DNA of 6,632 bases from Holosporaceae bacterium (GTDB lineage: Bacteria > Pseudomonadota > Alphaproteobacteria > UBA3830), in contig JAITDB010000106.1 in assembly GCA_031282785.1 (NCBI GenBank), forward strand, positions 1 through 6,632, written 5' to 3'. The notes under the pieces are model-generated. The model made no database searches and was not told the DNA's origin. It was given only the letters and a program-made list of their open reading frames with translations. Made by a program: the position numbers and the translations under genes. Of this stretch, positions 6,520-6,632 are shown piece after piece (the stretch's first letter is position 1; every line of letters begins with the position of its first letter).

Positions 6520-6632
6520 TAGGTTCAAGAGTAGATTAGAGAGGAGATTTTCTTAGCCTACTTAACAACAATTTATAAATATTTTCATGCCTATGATTAA
6601 AACGCCATTCGGTCTCCTTCAAGTGTAGATAG
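6520..6632 (-). mobile_element. 3' end of an IS1595/ISXO2-like insertion sequence (right copy, truncated by the window edge)
   Basis: Inverted copy of 5-117 with one mismatch, pointing leftward into the window. Similarity ends at 6520 or 6521, next to a run of eight A residues (6511-6518) that is not shared with the left flank. Seven bases before 6520 the left and right flanks already differ, so the two junctions are independent of each other. The rest of the element lies beyond the window. Confidence 0.72.
6520..6632 (-). repeat. Right arm of 113-bp inverted repeat
   Basis: Partner of 5-117, with 112 of 113 identities. It ends exactly at the last base of the window, whereas the left arm begins four bases after the first base. 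The almost equal arm lengths at both edges are what is seen when an assembly contig stops inside a repeated element. Confidence 0.97.
6536..6631 (-). CDS. Transposase C-terminal fragment, IS1595/ISXO2-like (partial, 5' end outside window)
   Basis: The first full codon is at 6631 and the TAA stop at 6538-6536, giving 31 visible residues beginning YLHLKETEW and ending RKSPL. It is identical to the left-edge fragment except for the last residue (leucine here, proline there). As in the left copy, the segment resembles the extreme C-terminus of IS1595/ISXO2-type transposases. The catalytic residues are not visible, so I cannot say whether this copy is functional. Confidence 0.68.
   Translation of the reverse strand, partial: YLHLKETEWRFNHRHENIYKLLLSRLRKSPL

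Noticed and set aside
1..6632. CRISPR array, toxin-antitoxin pair, phage attachment site or integrase linked to the tRNA
   Set aside because: I saw no short regularly spaced repeats, no small paired genes, no integrase, and no repeated copy of the tRNA 3' end elsewhere in the window.

Overview
The window reads as one leftward (minus-strand) gene block of a Gram-negative bacterium. It holds a tRNA-Pro(CGG), a periplasmic adaptor and an inner-membrane permease of an RND-type efflux pump, and formate--tetrahydrofolate ligase (fhs). At both extreme edges lie the inward-facing 3' ends of two near-identical insertion sequences, which I recognise as IS1595/ISXO2-like from the transposase C-terminus. 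The adaptor and permease imply an outer membrane, hence a proteobacterium-like organism. Coding lines counted by hand run at roughly 40-53% GC, while the gaps are very A/T-rich with many A or T runs. An alphaproteobacterium, possibly host-associated, would fit, but this is only an impression; nothing here fixes the taxon.

Layout. Positions 1-117 are the end of a rightward IS copy, with the last 32 transposase codons and stop. Positions 118-309 are a non-coding gap that holds a long imperfect stem-loop followed by a T run on the plus strand. Positions 310-1968 are fhs, 1958-5053 the RND permease, 5100-6212 the adaptor, and 6255-6331 the tRNA, all on the minus strand. Positions 6332-6519 are an A/T-rich gap with a plausible tRNA promoter. 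Positions 6520-6632 are the end of a leftward IS copy, matching the left copy at 112 of 113 positions in inverted orientation.

How the parts work together. Transcription probably starts just upstream of the tRNA and may run through adaptor, permease and fhs: the gaps are 42 bp and 46 bp, and permease and fhs overlap by 11 bp. The adaptor and permease should form two thirds of a tripartite efflux pump; no outer-membrane factor gene is present, so that part would come from elsewhere. The ligase makes 10-formyl-tetrahydrofolate and has no obvious biochemical link to efflux.

The inverted IS ends could mean a composite-transposon-like or invertible 6.4-kb block. They could equally mean that the window is a draft contig that stops in a repeated IS. 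The second reading is the simpler one. I see no clearly new biological system; the points most worth checking are the IS bracket, the plus-strand stem-loop and the efflux/fhs coupling.
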